Shown here: in pieces, positions 42,652 through 50,947 of the stretch
How the letters are laid out: each line of letters opens with the position of its first letter
How positions within the stretch are numbered: the first letter of the stretch is position 1
NCBI RefSeq assembly: GCF_014650895.1
Contig: NZ_BMVV01000017.1
Span: forward strand, 62,001 to 126,000
Reading direction: 5' to 3'
Origin: Streptomyces omiyaensis
GTDB taxonomy: Bacteria; Actinomycetota; Actinomycetes; Streptomycetales; Streptomycetaceae
Length of the DNA stretch: 64,000 bases
Made by a program: the position numbers and the translations under genes
Notes under the pieces: model-generated
What the model was told of the DNA's origin: nothing
The model's database searches: none
What the model saw: only the letters and a program-made list of their open reading frames with translations

Positions 42652-42831
42652 ATGACCACGGCCATTTCGCACGCCTGCCCGGAGTGCGAGGAGTCGGTGC
42701 CGGTCGCCGATTCGGTGCGGCTCAACGAAATTCTGGAGTGCGCGGGCTGCCGGAGCGAGCTGGAGATCGTGGCCCTGAGCCCCGTCGTGCTCGCCCTCGC
42801 GCCCGAGGTCGAAGAGGACTGGGGGGAGTGA
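42652..42831 (+). CDS. lysW: Amino-group carrier protein (LysW-type AmCP), copy 2
   Basis: A 59-residue AmCP with Cys9, 12, 30 and 33 and C-terminal EDWGE, differing from copy 1 at 13 positions (46/59 identical). Most changes are in residues 4-20; the core SVRLNEILEC and the last 16 residues are the same. The ligase, kinase and reductase should therefore be able to use either carrier. AAGGAG lies 8 bp before the ATG. It is followed at once by a 2OG-Fe(II) oxygenase, away from the other AmCP genes and between two SARP regulators. No second lysX, lysY or lysZ is present. Confidence 0.95.
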   Translation: MTTAISHACPECEESVPVADSVRLNEILECAGCRSELEIVALSPVVLALAPEVEEDWGE

Positions 42832-42833
42832 CC

Positions 42834-43565
42834 GTGATCACCGTCGATTCGGCGGCCGACATCGCGCCCGCCGCGACGAAGGACCTCGCGGTGTTCGGTG
42901 CCCACCTCGTCCGGAGCGACGACTTCTCGTCGCTGACGGGCGTCTCCCGGGACGAGTGGGCGGAGTTCTCCGCGCACTGGGAGGCCCTCCACCGCGACCC
43001 CTACATGACGGACGGCGGCACCTACCGCTACCGCCGCTACGGCCAGTTCGAGCTGGAGACGGAGTCCGGCGAGCTCACCTGGCTCCCGCACGGCCCGTAC
43101 CGCCAGGAGGCGGACGTCAACAAGCTGCACGGCGGCGTGGACCGGTACTACGAGCCGCTCACCGAGCCGTTCGTCGGCGGTCCCGTCCTGCGCCGCGTGC
43201 TGACGAGCCTGGCCGGGATCTTCAGCGGGGTCGAGGGCACCCGGAAGTGGAACGTCAAGGTGACCCCCATCCGGACGGTCGCCACGAAGGAGCGGGCCGG
43301 CGAGCCGACTCCGGAGGGCCGGCACCAGGACGGTGTCACCTTCATCACGTCGCTGATGATCGGCCGCGCCAACGTGACCGGCGGCGAGAGCACCGTCTAC
43401 ACGCAGGACGGCGACCTGCTCGTCACCACGACGCTCTCCGAGCCCGGCGACATCCTGCTCGGCGACGACCGCAGCACCCTGCACGCGGTCTCGGCGGTGC
43501 GCCCCGAGGACGACGGGGAGCAGGGCCACCGCGACGTCCTGATCATGGCCTTCACCGCGCTGTGA
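42834..43565 (+). CDS. 2OG-Fe(II) dioxygenase (2OG-Fe_Oxy_2 type)
   Basis: A 243-residue non-haem iron oxygenase. Iron ligands His164 and Asp166 in EGRHQDGVTF and His217 in STLHAVSAV; the 2-oxoglutarate arginine is probably Arg233 in GHRDVLIMAF. Several members of this family hydroxylate free amino acids. GTG start with GGGGGGAG 5 bp upstream; a GTG two codons earlier overlaps the AmCP stop and is the alternative. Immediate coupling to AmCP copy 2 suggests the substrate is a carrier-bound amino acid or its released form. Closed by a 22-bp hairpin. Confidence 0.87.
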   Translation: MITVDSAADIAPAATKDLAVFGAHLVRSDDFSSLTGVSRDEWAEFSAHWEALHRDPYMTDGGTYRYRRYGQFELETESGELTWLPHGPYRQEADVNKLHGGVDRYYEPLTEPFVGGPVLRRVLTSLAGIFSGVEGTRKWNVKVTPIRTVATKERAGEPTPEGRHQDGVTFITSLMIGRANVTGGESTVYTQDGDLLVTTTLSEPGDILLGDDRSTLHAVSAVRPEDDGEQGHRDVLIMAFTAL

Positions 43566-43609
43566 TCCCCGCCCGTCCGCGATCGGAGCGGCGGGAACCA
43601 AGAGAAGGC

Positions 43610-43660
43610 GCAGCCCCCGGCGCGCCGGGTGCGCCCCCACCGCACCCGGCGCGCCGGGGG
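43610..43660 (+). terminator. Very strong hairpin terminator
   Basis: Perfect 22-bp stem (43610-43631 / 43639-43660) with a 7-nt loop. It isolates the AmCP 2/oxygenase transcript from SARP regulator 2. Confidence 0.88.
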
Positions 43661-43803
43661 CTCCCGCCGTCGCGGGCCCCGTGCCCGGCCGGAGCGGCCC
43701 GCCGGTTTCGGCCGAATCCGCCGCGGCGGCGGGATCGGTGCAGGTCGGGTCCGGAGGGCCGCGTATCCTCTGCTGCCGGGGGGAGAGGGACGCGGAGGTA
43801 CGG

Positions 43804-46473
43804 GTGGAGTTCCGGCTGCTCGGGTCCGTCGCGGTCGTGACGGAGGGCGGCGATGTCGCCCCGGGGCCGGCGAAGCGGACCAGTTTGCTGGCCGCTCTGC
43901 TGCTGCGCCCCAACACGGCCGTGAACGTGACCGGTCTGATGGACGCGCTGTGGGAGGACGAGCCGCCGACGCACGCCAAGACGGTGCTCCAGGGGCACGT
44001 CTCGCGGCTGCGGGCGCTGCTCGCGGAGCACGGGGCGGAGGCGTACGGCGTCGAGCTCACCACACAGGGGTCCGCGTATCTGCTGCGGATGCCCGAGTCG
44101 CTGGTCGACGCGCACCGGTTCGAGGAGCTGGTGGGCCTCGCGGCCGTGCAGCGGCACGCCGCCGACAGCGTGCGGATGCTGCGCGAGGCGCTCTCCTACT
44201 GGCAGGGGCCCGCGCTCACCGGCACGGTGCCGAGCGGGCCGCTGGAGGCGGCCGCCACCGCGCTGGAGGAGCTGCGGCTCTCCTCGGTGGAGGCGCTGGC
44301 GGAGGCCTACGGGAAGCTGGGCGAGCACGGGCGGGCCGCCGCCGTGCTGCGGACCGAGGCCGTCGCGCACCCGCTGCGCGAATCGCTGGCGGCCGCGCTG
44401 ATGACGGCGCTGGCCCGGGCGGGGCGCCGCTCGGACGCCCTCGACTGGTACCACCGCACCCGCCGGCTGCTCGCCGACGAGCTGGGCGTGGACCCGGGCG
44501 GGGCGCTGAGCGAGACGTACGCGGGACTGCTGCGGGACCAGGGGGCGGTCCTGGCCCCGGCCCCGGAGCCCGCGCCGGAGACCGCCGAGGCGGCGGCCGG
44601 TCCGAGTGCCGTGCCCGAGCTGCTGCCGCGGGCCCCGCGCGGGTTCACCGGCCGGGAGGCCGAGACCGGAGTGCTCGACCGGGCGGCCGCCGGCGGCGAG
44701 GGCCCCGTCTGCCTGGTGACCGGGCCGGCCGGGGTCGGCAAGACGGCGTTCGCCGTGCACTGGGCGCACCGGCGCCGGGACGGCTTCCCCGACGGGCGGC
44801 TCTTCGCCGACCTGCGCGGCTTCAGCGACACCCCGGCCCCCGAGGCGGGCGTCGTGCTGCGGGAGTTCCTGCTCGCGCTGGGCGTGCCGCAGCAGCGGGT
44901 GCCGGAGACCGCGGTGGGGCGCGGGGCGCTCTTCCGCAGTCTGACCGCCGGCCGCCGGATGCTCGTCGTGCTCGACAACGCCCGCTCCTCGGAGCAGGTC
45001 CGGCCGCTGCTGCCGGGCGGCGAGGCGTGCGTGACCGTGGTGACCAGCCGGGACCGGCTCGGCGGGCTCATCGCCTCCGACGCGGCCCGGCCGGTGCCGC
45101 TCGACCAGCTGCCGCGGGACGCGGCGACGGCGCTCCTCGCGACCGTACTGGGGGAGGCGCGGGTCGCCGCCGAGCCGGACGCGGCGGCCCGGCTCGCGGG
45201 GCTCTGCGACGGGCTGCCGCTCGCGCTGCGGGTGACGGCCGCCCGGCTCGCCGAACGCCCGGGGCGCTCGCTCGGCGCGATGGTCGGCGAGCTCGCCGAC
45301 GAGCAGGGCCGGCTGGCACTCCTCGACGTCGAGGACGTCGGCGTCTCCGCCGCCCTGCGCCTCACCGTGCAGCAGCTGCCGGAGTCCGCCGCCCGCGCCT
45401 TCCGCGCGCTCGGCCTGCACACCGGCTCCGACCTGGACCACTTCGCCGCGGCCGCGCTCACCGGCACCACGCCGGCGCGGGCCACGGCCGACCTGGAGCG
45501 GCTCGCCGCCGCGCACCTGCTGACGGAGGCGGTGCCCGGCCGCTGGACCCCGCACGACCTCGTACGCCTCTACGCCCGCGGGCTCGCGCCGCGGGCCGAC
45601 CCGGAGGGGCTGCGCCGGCTCCTCGACCACTACCTGTACACGGGCCTCGCCGCCGACGCGGCCGCCGAACCCGGCTCGCAGCCCTGCTACGCGCTGCCCG
45701 CCGACGTGCGCCGCCCCGCCGCGATACCGGAGTTCGAGAGCCGGGCGGCCGCGCTCGACTGGTACGCGGCCGAGCGGCCGGCCCTGGAGGGCGCGGTGGC
45801 CGCCTCCGCCGCGCTGGGGCTGCACGACCGGGCCTGGCGGCTCGCCCTGGTGGCCTGGCCGCTGATGCTGATGCGGCTCCAGGACGGCTGGACGCCGCTC
45901 CTGGAGGCGGGGCTGGTCTCGGCCGAGGCGGCCGGCGACCCCGACGCGCAGTCGCGGACGCGGGCGCTGCTCGGCTGGATCCTGCACGAGGAGGGGCGGC
46001 ACCGGGAGGCCCTGGCCCACCTGGAGCTGGCGCCGGGGCTCGCCGCGCTGGCCGGCGACCCGATCAGCGAGGCGATCGCCGTCGTCAACCACGCCGCCGT
46101 CCTCGACGCCACCGGGGAGTGCGTCCGGGCCCGGGCGCTCATGGTCGAGGCGGTCGCGCTCGCCGACCGGACCGGGCACCCGTCCACGCAGGTGCTGACC
46201 CTCCAGCACCTGGCGGCGCACTGTCTGGGGGCGGGGGAGTACGAGGAGGCGCTGGCGCACGTGCTTCGCGCCGGGGAACTCGTCGCGCCCGACGCCGTGG
46301 TGGTCCAGGCCCAGCTGCGGATCGTGCGGGGCGAGGCGCTGGCCGGCATCGGACGGCTGGAGGAGGCCGCCCACCAGCTGGAACGGGCCGCCGCCGACGC
46401 GGAGGCGGCCGGTTTCAAGGAGGGTTCGGTGCGGGCGGCGGAGCGCCTCGCGCGGCTGGCGGCGGGGCGTTAG
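43804..46473 (+). CDS. SARP-family regulator with NB-ARC and TPR domains (AfsR-like), 2
   Basis: An 889-residue AfsR-type protein. Winged helix about 1-95 (VEFRLLGSVAVVTEGGDVA), BTAD about 95-250 ending LGVDPGGALSETYAGLL, NB-ARC with P-loop GPAGVGKTAF at about 310, LVVLDNARSSEQVRPLLPG and GLPLALRVTAARLAE. Degenerate TPRs occupy the C-terminal third. The GTG start follows GGAGG by 5 bp and begins at the conserved FRLLG; longer readings are not supported. It may regulate this cluster or belong to the flanking chromosome; proximity to AmCP copy 2 favours the cluster. Confidence 0.93.
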   Translation: MEFRLLGSVAVVTEGGDVAPGPAKRTSLLAALLLRPNTAVNVTGLMDALWEDEPPTHAKTVLQGHVSRLRALLAEHGAEAYGVELTTQGSAYLLRMPESLVDAHRFEELVGLAAVQRHAADSVRMLREALSYWQGPALTGTVPSGPLEAAATALEELRLSSVEALAEAYGKLGEHGRAAAVLRTEAVAHPLRESLAAALMTALARAGRRSDALDWYHRTRRLLADELGVDPGGALSETYAGLLRDQGAVLAPAPEPAPETAEAAAGPSAVPELLPRAPRGFTGREAETGVLDRAAAGGEGPVCLVTGPAGVGKTAFAVHWAHRRRDGFPDGRLFADLRGFSDTPAPEAGVVLREFLLALGVPQQRVPETAVGRGALFRSLTAGRRMLVVLDNARSSEQVRPLLPGGEACVTVVTSRDRLGGLIASDAARPVPLDQLPRDAATALLATVLGEARVAAEPDAAARLAGLCDGLPLALRVTAARLAERPGRSLGAMVGELADEQGRLALLDVEDVGVSAALRLTVQQLPESAARAFRALGLHTGSDLDHFAAAALTGTTPARATADLERLAAAHLLTEAVPGRWTPHDLVRLYARGLAPRADPEGLRRLLDHYLYTGLAADAAAEPGSQPCYALPADVRRPAAIPEFESRAAALDWYAAERPALEGAVAASAALGLHDRAWRLALVAWPLMLMRLQDGWTPLLEAGLVSAEAAGDPDAQSRTRALLGWILHEEGRHREALAHLELAPGLAALAGDPISEAIAVVNHAAVLDATGECVRARALMVEAVALADRTGHPSTQVLTLQHLAAHCLGAGEYEEALAHVLRAGELVAPDAVVVQAQLRIVRGEALAGIGRLEEAAHQLERAAADAEAAGFKEGSVRAAERLARLAAGR

Positions 46474-46559
46474 CCATACGCAAGCGGGACGGCAGTGCCG
46501 GGGCGGAGTCTGTACTCGGCAACGACCGACCGCTTCACGCTCCACGGGGGAAACACCGC

Positions 46560-47321
46560 ATGCGTACCACTCACCGCTCGACCAGGACCGCCCTTCTCGT
46601 CGCCGCCCTCGCCGCGGCCTCGCTCTCGCTGACGGCCTGCGGGGGAGGGGACGCGGGCGCGAAGGACGCGGGCAGCGCGAGGACCACGCAGTCCGCGGCG
46701 CCGCAGAGCCCGACCTCCGCCCCGGCGGCCCCGGCCACGACCGGCTCCGGGGAGAGCGCCACCGGCACCACCGGCACCACCGGCACCACCGGCACCACCG
46801 GCACCACGGGCACGGCCGGCGGGTCCGGGGACGCGACCGCGTCCGCCGCCCCGGCCGCCGCGAAGGGCGGCACGGTCGCCGACGCCAAGGCGCCGGTCTG
46901 CGCCCACGGCGACGTGAGGATCACCGCGGCGAAGGCCGACGAGGTGCCCACCGAGCACGTCGTGCTGACCGCCACCAACACCTCCGGCCGCGCCTGCCGG
47001 CTCCTCGGCCACCCGCTGATCGCCTTCGGCGAGATCCAGACGGCGAAGGACGTGCCGCCCGTCGCCCAGAGCAAGCCGGCCGCCCCGGTGGTCCTGGCCC
47101 CGGGTGCCCCCGCGTACGCCAACGTGCGGATCTCCGCGGGCGGCGTCCACGAGGACAACAAGGTGGTGAAGGAGTTCAACGTGAACCTCTTCGCCGCCGA
47201 CGGCCCGGCCGAGGGCAGCGTCGTGGTCGCGGCTCCGGCGGGCGGGATCGCCGTCGACGAGAAGGTCGCGAAGACGGGCTACTGGACGCCCGAACTCCGC
47301 AACGGCGCCGACGAGTTCTGA
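46560..47321 (+). CDS. Secreted lipoprotein, DUF4232-type
   Basis: A 253-residue lipoprotein. Signal peptide ALAAASLSLTACGGG with lipobox LTAC (lipidated Cys about 27), then a Ser/Thr/Gly/Ala linker to about residue 100 that includes a TGT repeat. A globular C-terminal domain follows (CAHGDVRITAAKADEVPTEH, LTATNTSGRACRLLGHPLI), as in DUF4232 proteins. It sits on the outer face of the membrane; function unknown. Marks the return to ordinary chromosome. Confidence 0.85.
   Translation: MRTTHRSTRTALLVAALAAASLSLTACGGGDAGAKDAGSARTTQSAAPQSPTSAPAAPATTGSGESATGTTGTTGTTGTTGTTGTAGGSGDATASAAPAAAKGGTVADAKAPVCAHGDVRITAAKADEVPTEHVVLTATNTSGRACRLLGHPLIAFGEIQTAKDVPPVAQSKPAAPVVLAPGAPAYANVRISAGGVHEDNKVVKEFNVNLFAADGPAEGSVVVAAPAGGIAVDEKVAKTGYWTPELRNGADEF
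46761..46808 (+). repeat. Tandem 9-bp repeat in lipoprotein linker
   Basis: About five copies of accggcacc in frame, coding for Thr-Gly-Thr units of the flexible linker. Copy number is likely to vary between strains. Confidence 0.8.
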
Positions 47322-47354
47322 TCGCCGCGGCGCCTCGCGGCGTCGTCGTCGCGG

Positions 47355-47395
47355 CGGCGGGTCCGTCTCCCGGGGGATCGGGGACGGGCCCGCCG
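47355..47395 (+). terminator. Hairpin terminator after the lipoprotein gene
   Basis: A 13-bp stem (47355-47367 / 47383-47395) with one G-U pair and a partly self-complementary 15-nt interior. The rest of the 401-bp gap to the protease gene holds its promoter region and the palindrome listed next; nothing else recognised. Confidence 0.65.
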
Positions 47396-47661
47396 TCGCG
47401 TTTCGGCGCGGTGAATTCGCTTGCTCCGGAAGGGATCCGAGGGCGACCCGGCCGGCGCGGAACCTCGCAGGTGAGCGCGGCGAGGAGCGCTCCCAAAAGC
47501 TGACGATCAATCATGTCCACTCTGTGGCACAGATGTTGCCGTCGTGTGGGCGCCCTTGTGCGATTCCTATGGATCGGTCAATCTTTCGGTCGACGGCAGG
47601 GCGGCCGGAAGCCGCGGGATCCCGTGTCGGACCCCGTGCGTTCTTGTCATGTTCCTGTCGT

Positions 47662-47676
47662 GAGTGACGGTCACTC
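47662..47676. promoter_or_regulatory. Palindrome upstream of subtilisin gene (possible operator)
   Basis: gagtgac-g-gtcactc, a perfect 7-bp dyad 46 bp before the ATG. It could bind a dimeric regulator. Regulator unknown. Confidence 0.4.
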
Positions 47677-47722
47677 GGGCTCCACCCCCACGGGAGCACC
47701 CCCCACGAGGAGGACACCTCAC

Positions 47723-49297
47723 ATGGCAGTGATGCGCGCATCGCGTCGCCGGATCTCCACCGCCGCGGCCATAGCCGTCACGGCGCTCGCCCTCGGCTCG
47801 CTCTCCGCCCTCCCCGCCACCGCCGCCCCGGCGGCCGCGGAAGGCGTCATCGAGAACGCCGGCGCCGAAGGCACCGTCCCGGGCAGCTACATCGTCACCC
47901 TCGACGAGTCCGCCCGGGCCGGGACCGCCGAGGGCCGGGCCGTCCCCGGCAAGTTCGGCGCCAAGATCAAGCGGACGTACACCTCCGCGGTGAACGGCTA
48001 CGCGATCGAGCTGTCCGAGGCGCAGGCGAAGAAGCTCGCCGCCGACCCCGCCGTGAAGTCCGTCGTCCAGAACCGCGTCTTCACCATCGACGCCACGCAG
48101 CCCAGCCCGCCGTCCTGGGGCCTCGACCGGATCGACCAGAAGGCCCTGCCGCTGAACCAGAGCTACACCTACCCGGACAGCGCGGGCCAGGGCGTCACCG
48201 CCTACATCATCGACACCGGCGTCCGGATCAGCCACAGCGACTTCGGCGGCCGCGCGGCCAACGGCTACGACGCCATCGACAACGACAACACCGCCCAGGA
48301 CGGCCACGGCCACGGCACCCACGTCGCCGGCACGGTCGCGGGCACGGCCCACGGCGTCGCCAAGAAGGCGAAGATCGTCGGCGTCCGCGTCCTCGACAAC
48401 AGCGGCTCCGGCACCACCGACCAGGTCGTCGCCGGCATCGACTGGGTGACGCGCAACGCCGTCAAGCCGGCCGTCGCCAACATGAGCCTCGGCGGCGGCG
48501 TCGACACCGTCCTCGACCAGGCCGTCCGCAACTCCATCGCGGCCGGCATCACCTACGCGGTCGCGGCGGGCAACGACAGCTCCAACGCCTCCAACTACTC
48601 CCCGGCGCGGGTCGCCGAGGCCATCACGGTCGGCTCCACGACCAGCACCGACGCCCGCTCCAGCTTCTCCAACTACGGCACCGTCCTGGACATCTTCGCC
48701 CCGGGCTCCTCCATCAAGTCGGCCTGGAACACCAACGACACCGCCACCAACACCATCTCCGGCACCTCGATGGCCACCCCGCACGTGGCCGGCGCCGCCG
48801 CGGTCTACCTCGCGGGCAACCCGACGGCCACCCCGGCCCAGGTCTCCACCGCCCTCACCACCGCCGCCACCCCGAACGTGGTGACCAACCCCGGCACCGG
48901 TTCCCCGAACAGGCTCCTCTTCGTCGGCGGCGGCGGCACCACCCCGCCGCCCGGGCCGAAGTTCGAGAACACCGCCGACCACGCCATCGCCGACAACGCG
49001 ACCGTCGAGTCCCCGGTCACCGTCAGCGGCGTCACCGGCAACGCCCCCTCGGCCCTCCAGGTCCCGGTGAACATCGTCCACACCTACATCGGCGACCTCC
49101 AGGTCCAGCTGATCGCCCCCGACGGCACGGCCTACACCCTGAAGGCCTTCGGCACCGGCGGCAGCGCGGACAACATCAACACCACCTACACCGTCAACGC
49201 CTCCTCCGAGGTCGCCAACGGCACCTGGAAGCTCCGCGTGACGGACAACGCCAACGCCGACACCGGCAAGATCGACTCCTGGGCCCTCCAGTTCTGA
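47723..49297 (+). CDS. Secreted subtilisin-family serine protease (S8) with I9 prodomain and P-domain
   Basis: A 524-residue preproprotease. Signal peptide to about residue 37 (ALPATAAPAAA), I9 inhibitor prodomain about 50-130 (GSYIVTLDESARAG), S8 catalytic domain about 140-400 with Asp in IIDTGVRISH, His in GHGTHVAGTVAG and Ser in GTSMATPHVAGA. A P/Homo B domain (about 420-524, HAIADNATVESPVTVSG...) ends at WALQF. Extracellular protein degradation. GAGGAGGA ribosome site; the ATG at MAVMRASRRR is the first in frame with it. Confidence 0.95.
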   Translation: MAVMRASRRRISTAAAIAVTALALGSLSALPATAAPAAAEGVIENAGAEGTVPGSYIVTLDESARAGTAEGRAVPGKFGAKIKRTYTSAVNGYAIELSEAQAKKLAADPAVKSVVQNRVFTIDATQPSPPSWGLDRIDQKALPLNQSYTYPDSAGQGVTAYIIDTGVRISHSDFGGRAANGYDAIDNDNTAQDGHGHGTHVAGTVAGTAHGVAKKAKIVGVRVLDNSGSGTTDQVVAGIDWVTRNAVKPAVANMSLGGGVDTVLDQAVRNSIAAGITYAVAAGNDSSNASNYSPARVAEAITVGSTTSTDARSSFSNYGTVLDIFAPGSSIKSAWNTNDTATNTISGTSMATPHVAGAAAVYLAGNPTATPAQVSTALTTAATPNVVTNPGTGSPNRLLFVGGGGTTPPPGPKFENTADHAIADNATVESPVTVSGVTGNAPSALQVPVNIVHTYIGDLQVQLIAPDGTAYTLKAFGTGGSADNINTTYTVNASSEVANGTWKLRVTDNANADTGKIDSWALQF

Positions 49298-49312
49298 CGG
49301 AGGCCCCCCGTC

Positions 49313-49400
49313 CCCGCGGCCGGGTCCCCGACCCGGCCGCGGGACCCCGAACGCCCGCCCGAACGCCCGAGGGGCGGCCACCCACCGGTGGCCGCCCCTC
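49313..49400 (+). terminator. Tandem hairpin terminators after the protease gene
   Basis: Two successive perfect 14-bp stems: 49313-49326 / 49330-49343 (3-nt loop) and 49369-49382 / 49387-49400 (4-nt loop). Confidence 0.85.
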
Positions 49401-49518
49401 CGGCGTGCCCGCGCTCCCGTGCGGCCGAGGGCCCCTCATCGTCGCCCCTCCGGCGGACCGCGTACGATGCGCGCGCCCGACCGTCCGTTCGTCCCGCCCC
49501 CACAGGAGCACCGTACTC

Positions 49519-50724
49519 GTGGAGCCGTCCCAGCCGTCCCAGCCGTCCGAGCCGGTGGTGCCGGTGGTGCCCGCCGCGCCCGGCGGACCCCCGGCGCCCG
49601 TGCCCGGCCCCGCCGCGCACCCGGGCGCGGGGCCGTACGCCGCGCCGGGTCCGTACACCTCGCCGGGCATGCCGTACGCGGGCCCCTACGGGCCGTACGG
49701 CAGGCCGCCGGCGCCGGCCACCAGCGGTCTCGCGGTCGGGTCCCTCGTCAGCGGGATCGTCTGCTGCCTGCCGCCCCTCGGACTCGTCCTCGGGATCTTC
49801 GCGCTGCGCCGGATCCGGAAGGGCGGGCAGAGCGGCAAGGGGCTCGCGATCGCGGGCATCGCGCTCTCCACGGTGAGCACCCTGCTCGTCGTCCTCGGCC
49901 TGGCCACCGGGCAGATACAGGACGCCGTGCGGGGATTCGGCGAGGGAGTGAGGGAGGCCGCCGCCTCCCGTTCGCCGATGGAGCTGCGCACGGGCCAGTG
50001 CTTCCTCGACGACGCGGAGGAGGGCGGCTACACCCTCGGCGTCGAAACCGTCGACTGCGCGCGGCCCCACGACGGCGAGATCACCGGCCGCTTCGAGGTC
50101 ACCGGCTTCGACCGCTGGCCCGGCGACGACGAGCTGGAGCGGCTCGGCGAGGCGCGCTGCGAGGCCCTGGGCGCCGACTACGCGCTGGACACCTGGGCGC
50201 TGGGCACCGGGACCCTGAGCCTCTACTACTACCCGGACCGGCAGTCCTGGCGCGAGGGGGAGCGCCGTGTCGCGTGCGGTCTCGGCGGCGAGGAGCGGAC
50301 GAAGGGCTCGCTGCGCTCCGACCGCACCACCCTCACCCCCGACCAGCTCGCCTTCCTCACGGGGGCGAACCCCATCGAGGACGCCCTCTACGCGGAGCCG
50401 GAGGAGGACCCGGAGGAGGAGCTCCAGTCCAACCGCGCCTGGGCCGCCGACGTGCGCTCGGCGATCGACACGGCCCGCTCCGGGATGCGGGGCCGGGTCT
50501 GGGAGCGGCCCGCGCAGGCCCCCGTGAAGGAGTACCTGGCGAGCCTGGACGCGGCCTCGAAGCGGTGGGCGAAGCTGGCGCTGGCGAAGGACGCGGACGC
50601 GTTCTGGGAGGAGTACGACCAGGCCTGGGAGCTGATGCCGGCGGACGACGGCGCCGCCGTCCGCAAGGCCCTGGGGCTCACGGACACGCCCCCGGAGGCC
50701 CCGGGCGAGCACGGCTCCGCCTGA
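49519..50724 (+). CDS. DUF4190 / septum-formation-family membrane protein
   Basis: A 401-residue protein. A Pro/Gly/Tyr-rich cytosolic N-tail (to about 70) is followed by two membrane segments, LAVGSLVSGIVCCLPPLGLVL and LAIAGIALSTVSTLLVVLGL, the DUF4190 pattern. An extracytoplasmic domain comes next, with MELRTGQCFLDD and ETVDCARPHDGEITG as in septum_form (PF13845) proteins. Cysteines probably pair outside the cell. GTG start behind AGGAG. Role in envelope or division is inferred from the family name only. Confidence 0.82.
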   Translation: MEPSQPSQPSEPVVPVVPAAPGGPPAPVPGPAAHPGAGPYAAPGPYTSPGMPYAGPYGPYGRPPAPATSGLAVGSLVSGIVCCLPPLGLVLGIFALRRIRKGGQSGKGLAIAGIALSTVSTLLVVLGLATGQIQDAVRGFGEGVREAAASRSPMELRTGQCFLDDAEEGGYTLGVETVDCARPHDGEITGRFEVTGFDRWPGDDELERLGEARCEALGADYALDTWALGTGTLSLYYYPDRQSWREGERRVACGLGGEERTKGSLRSDRTTLTPDQLAFLTGANPIEDALYAEPEEDPEEELQSNRAWAADVRSAIDTARSGMRGRVWERPAQAPVKEYLASLDAASKRWAKLALAKDADAFWEEYDQAWELMPADDGAAVRKALGLTDTPPEAPGEHGSA

Positions 50725-50751
50725 TCCGCCGGGTGCCCGCCGGCGTGCGCG

Positions 50752-50790
50752 GACGGGGCCGGGCCTCCGCGCGAGAGACCCGGCCCCGTC
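50752..50790. terminator. Hairpin terminator between convergent genes
   Basis: A 12-bp perfect stem (50752-50763 / 50779-50790), 15-nt loop, between the septum-type gene and the chitinase gene. Confidence 0.75.
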
Positions 50791-50947
50791 GTGTGCGGAC
50801 CGGCCCGGGCGCCGGGGGGCGGCTCCGGGTGGGGGACGGCGGCCCGTGACCAGTCGCCGTCCGTGCCCCGGATCCGCCGGGTCCGGCGGTCCGGTCCGCG
50901 GCCCCGCGGGTGCCGCCGGCGGGGCGGCCCCGGGGGAGCGGGGCGGT

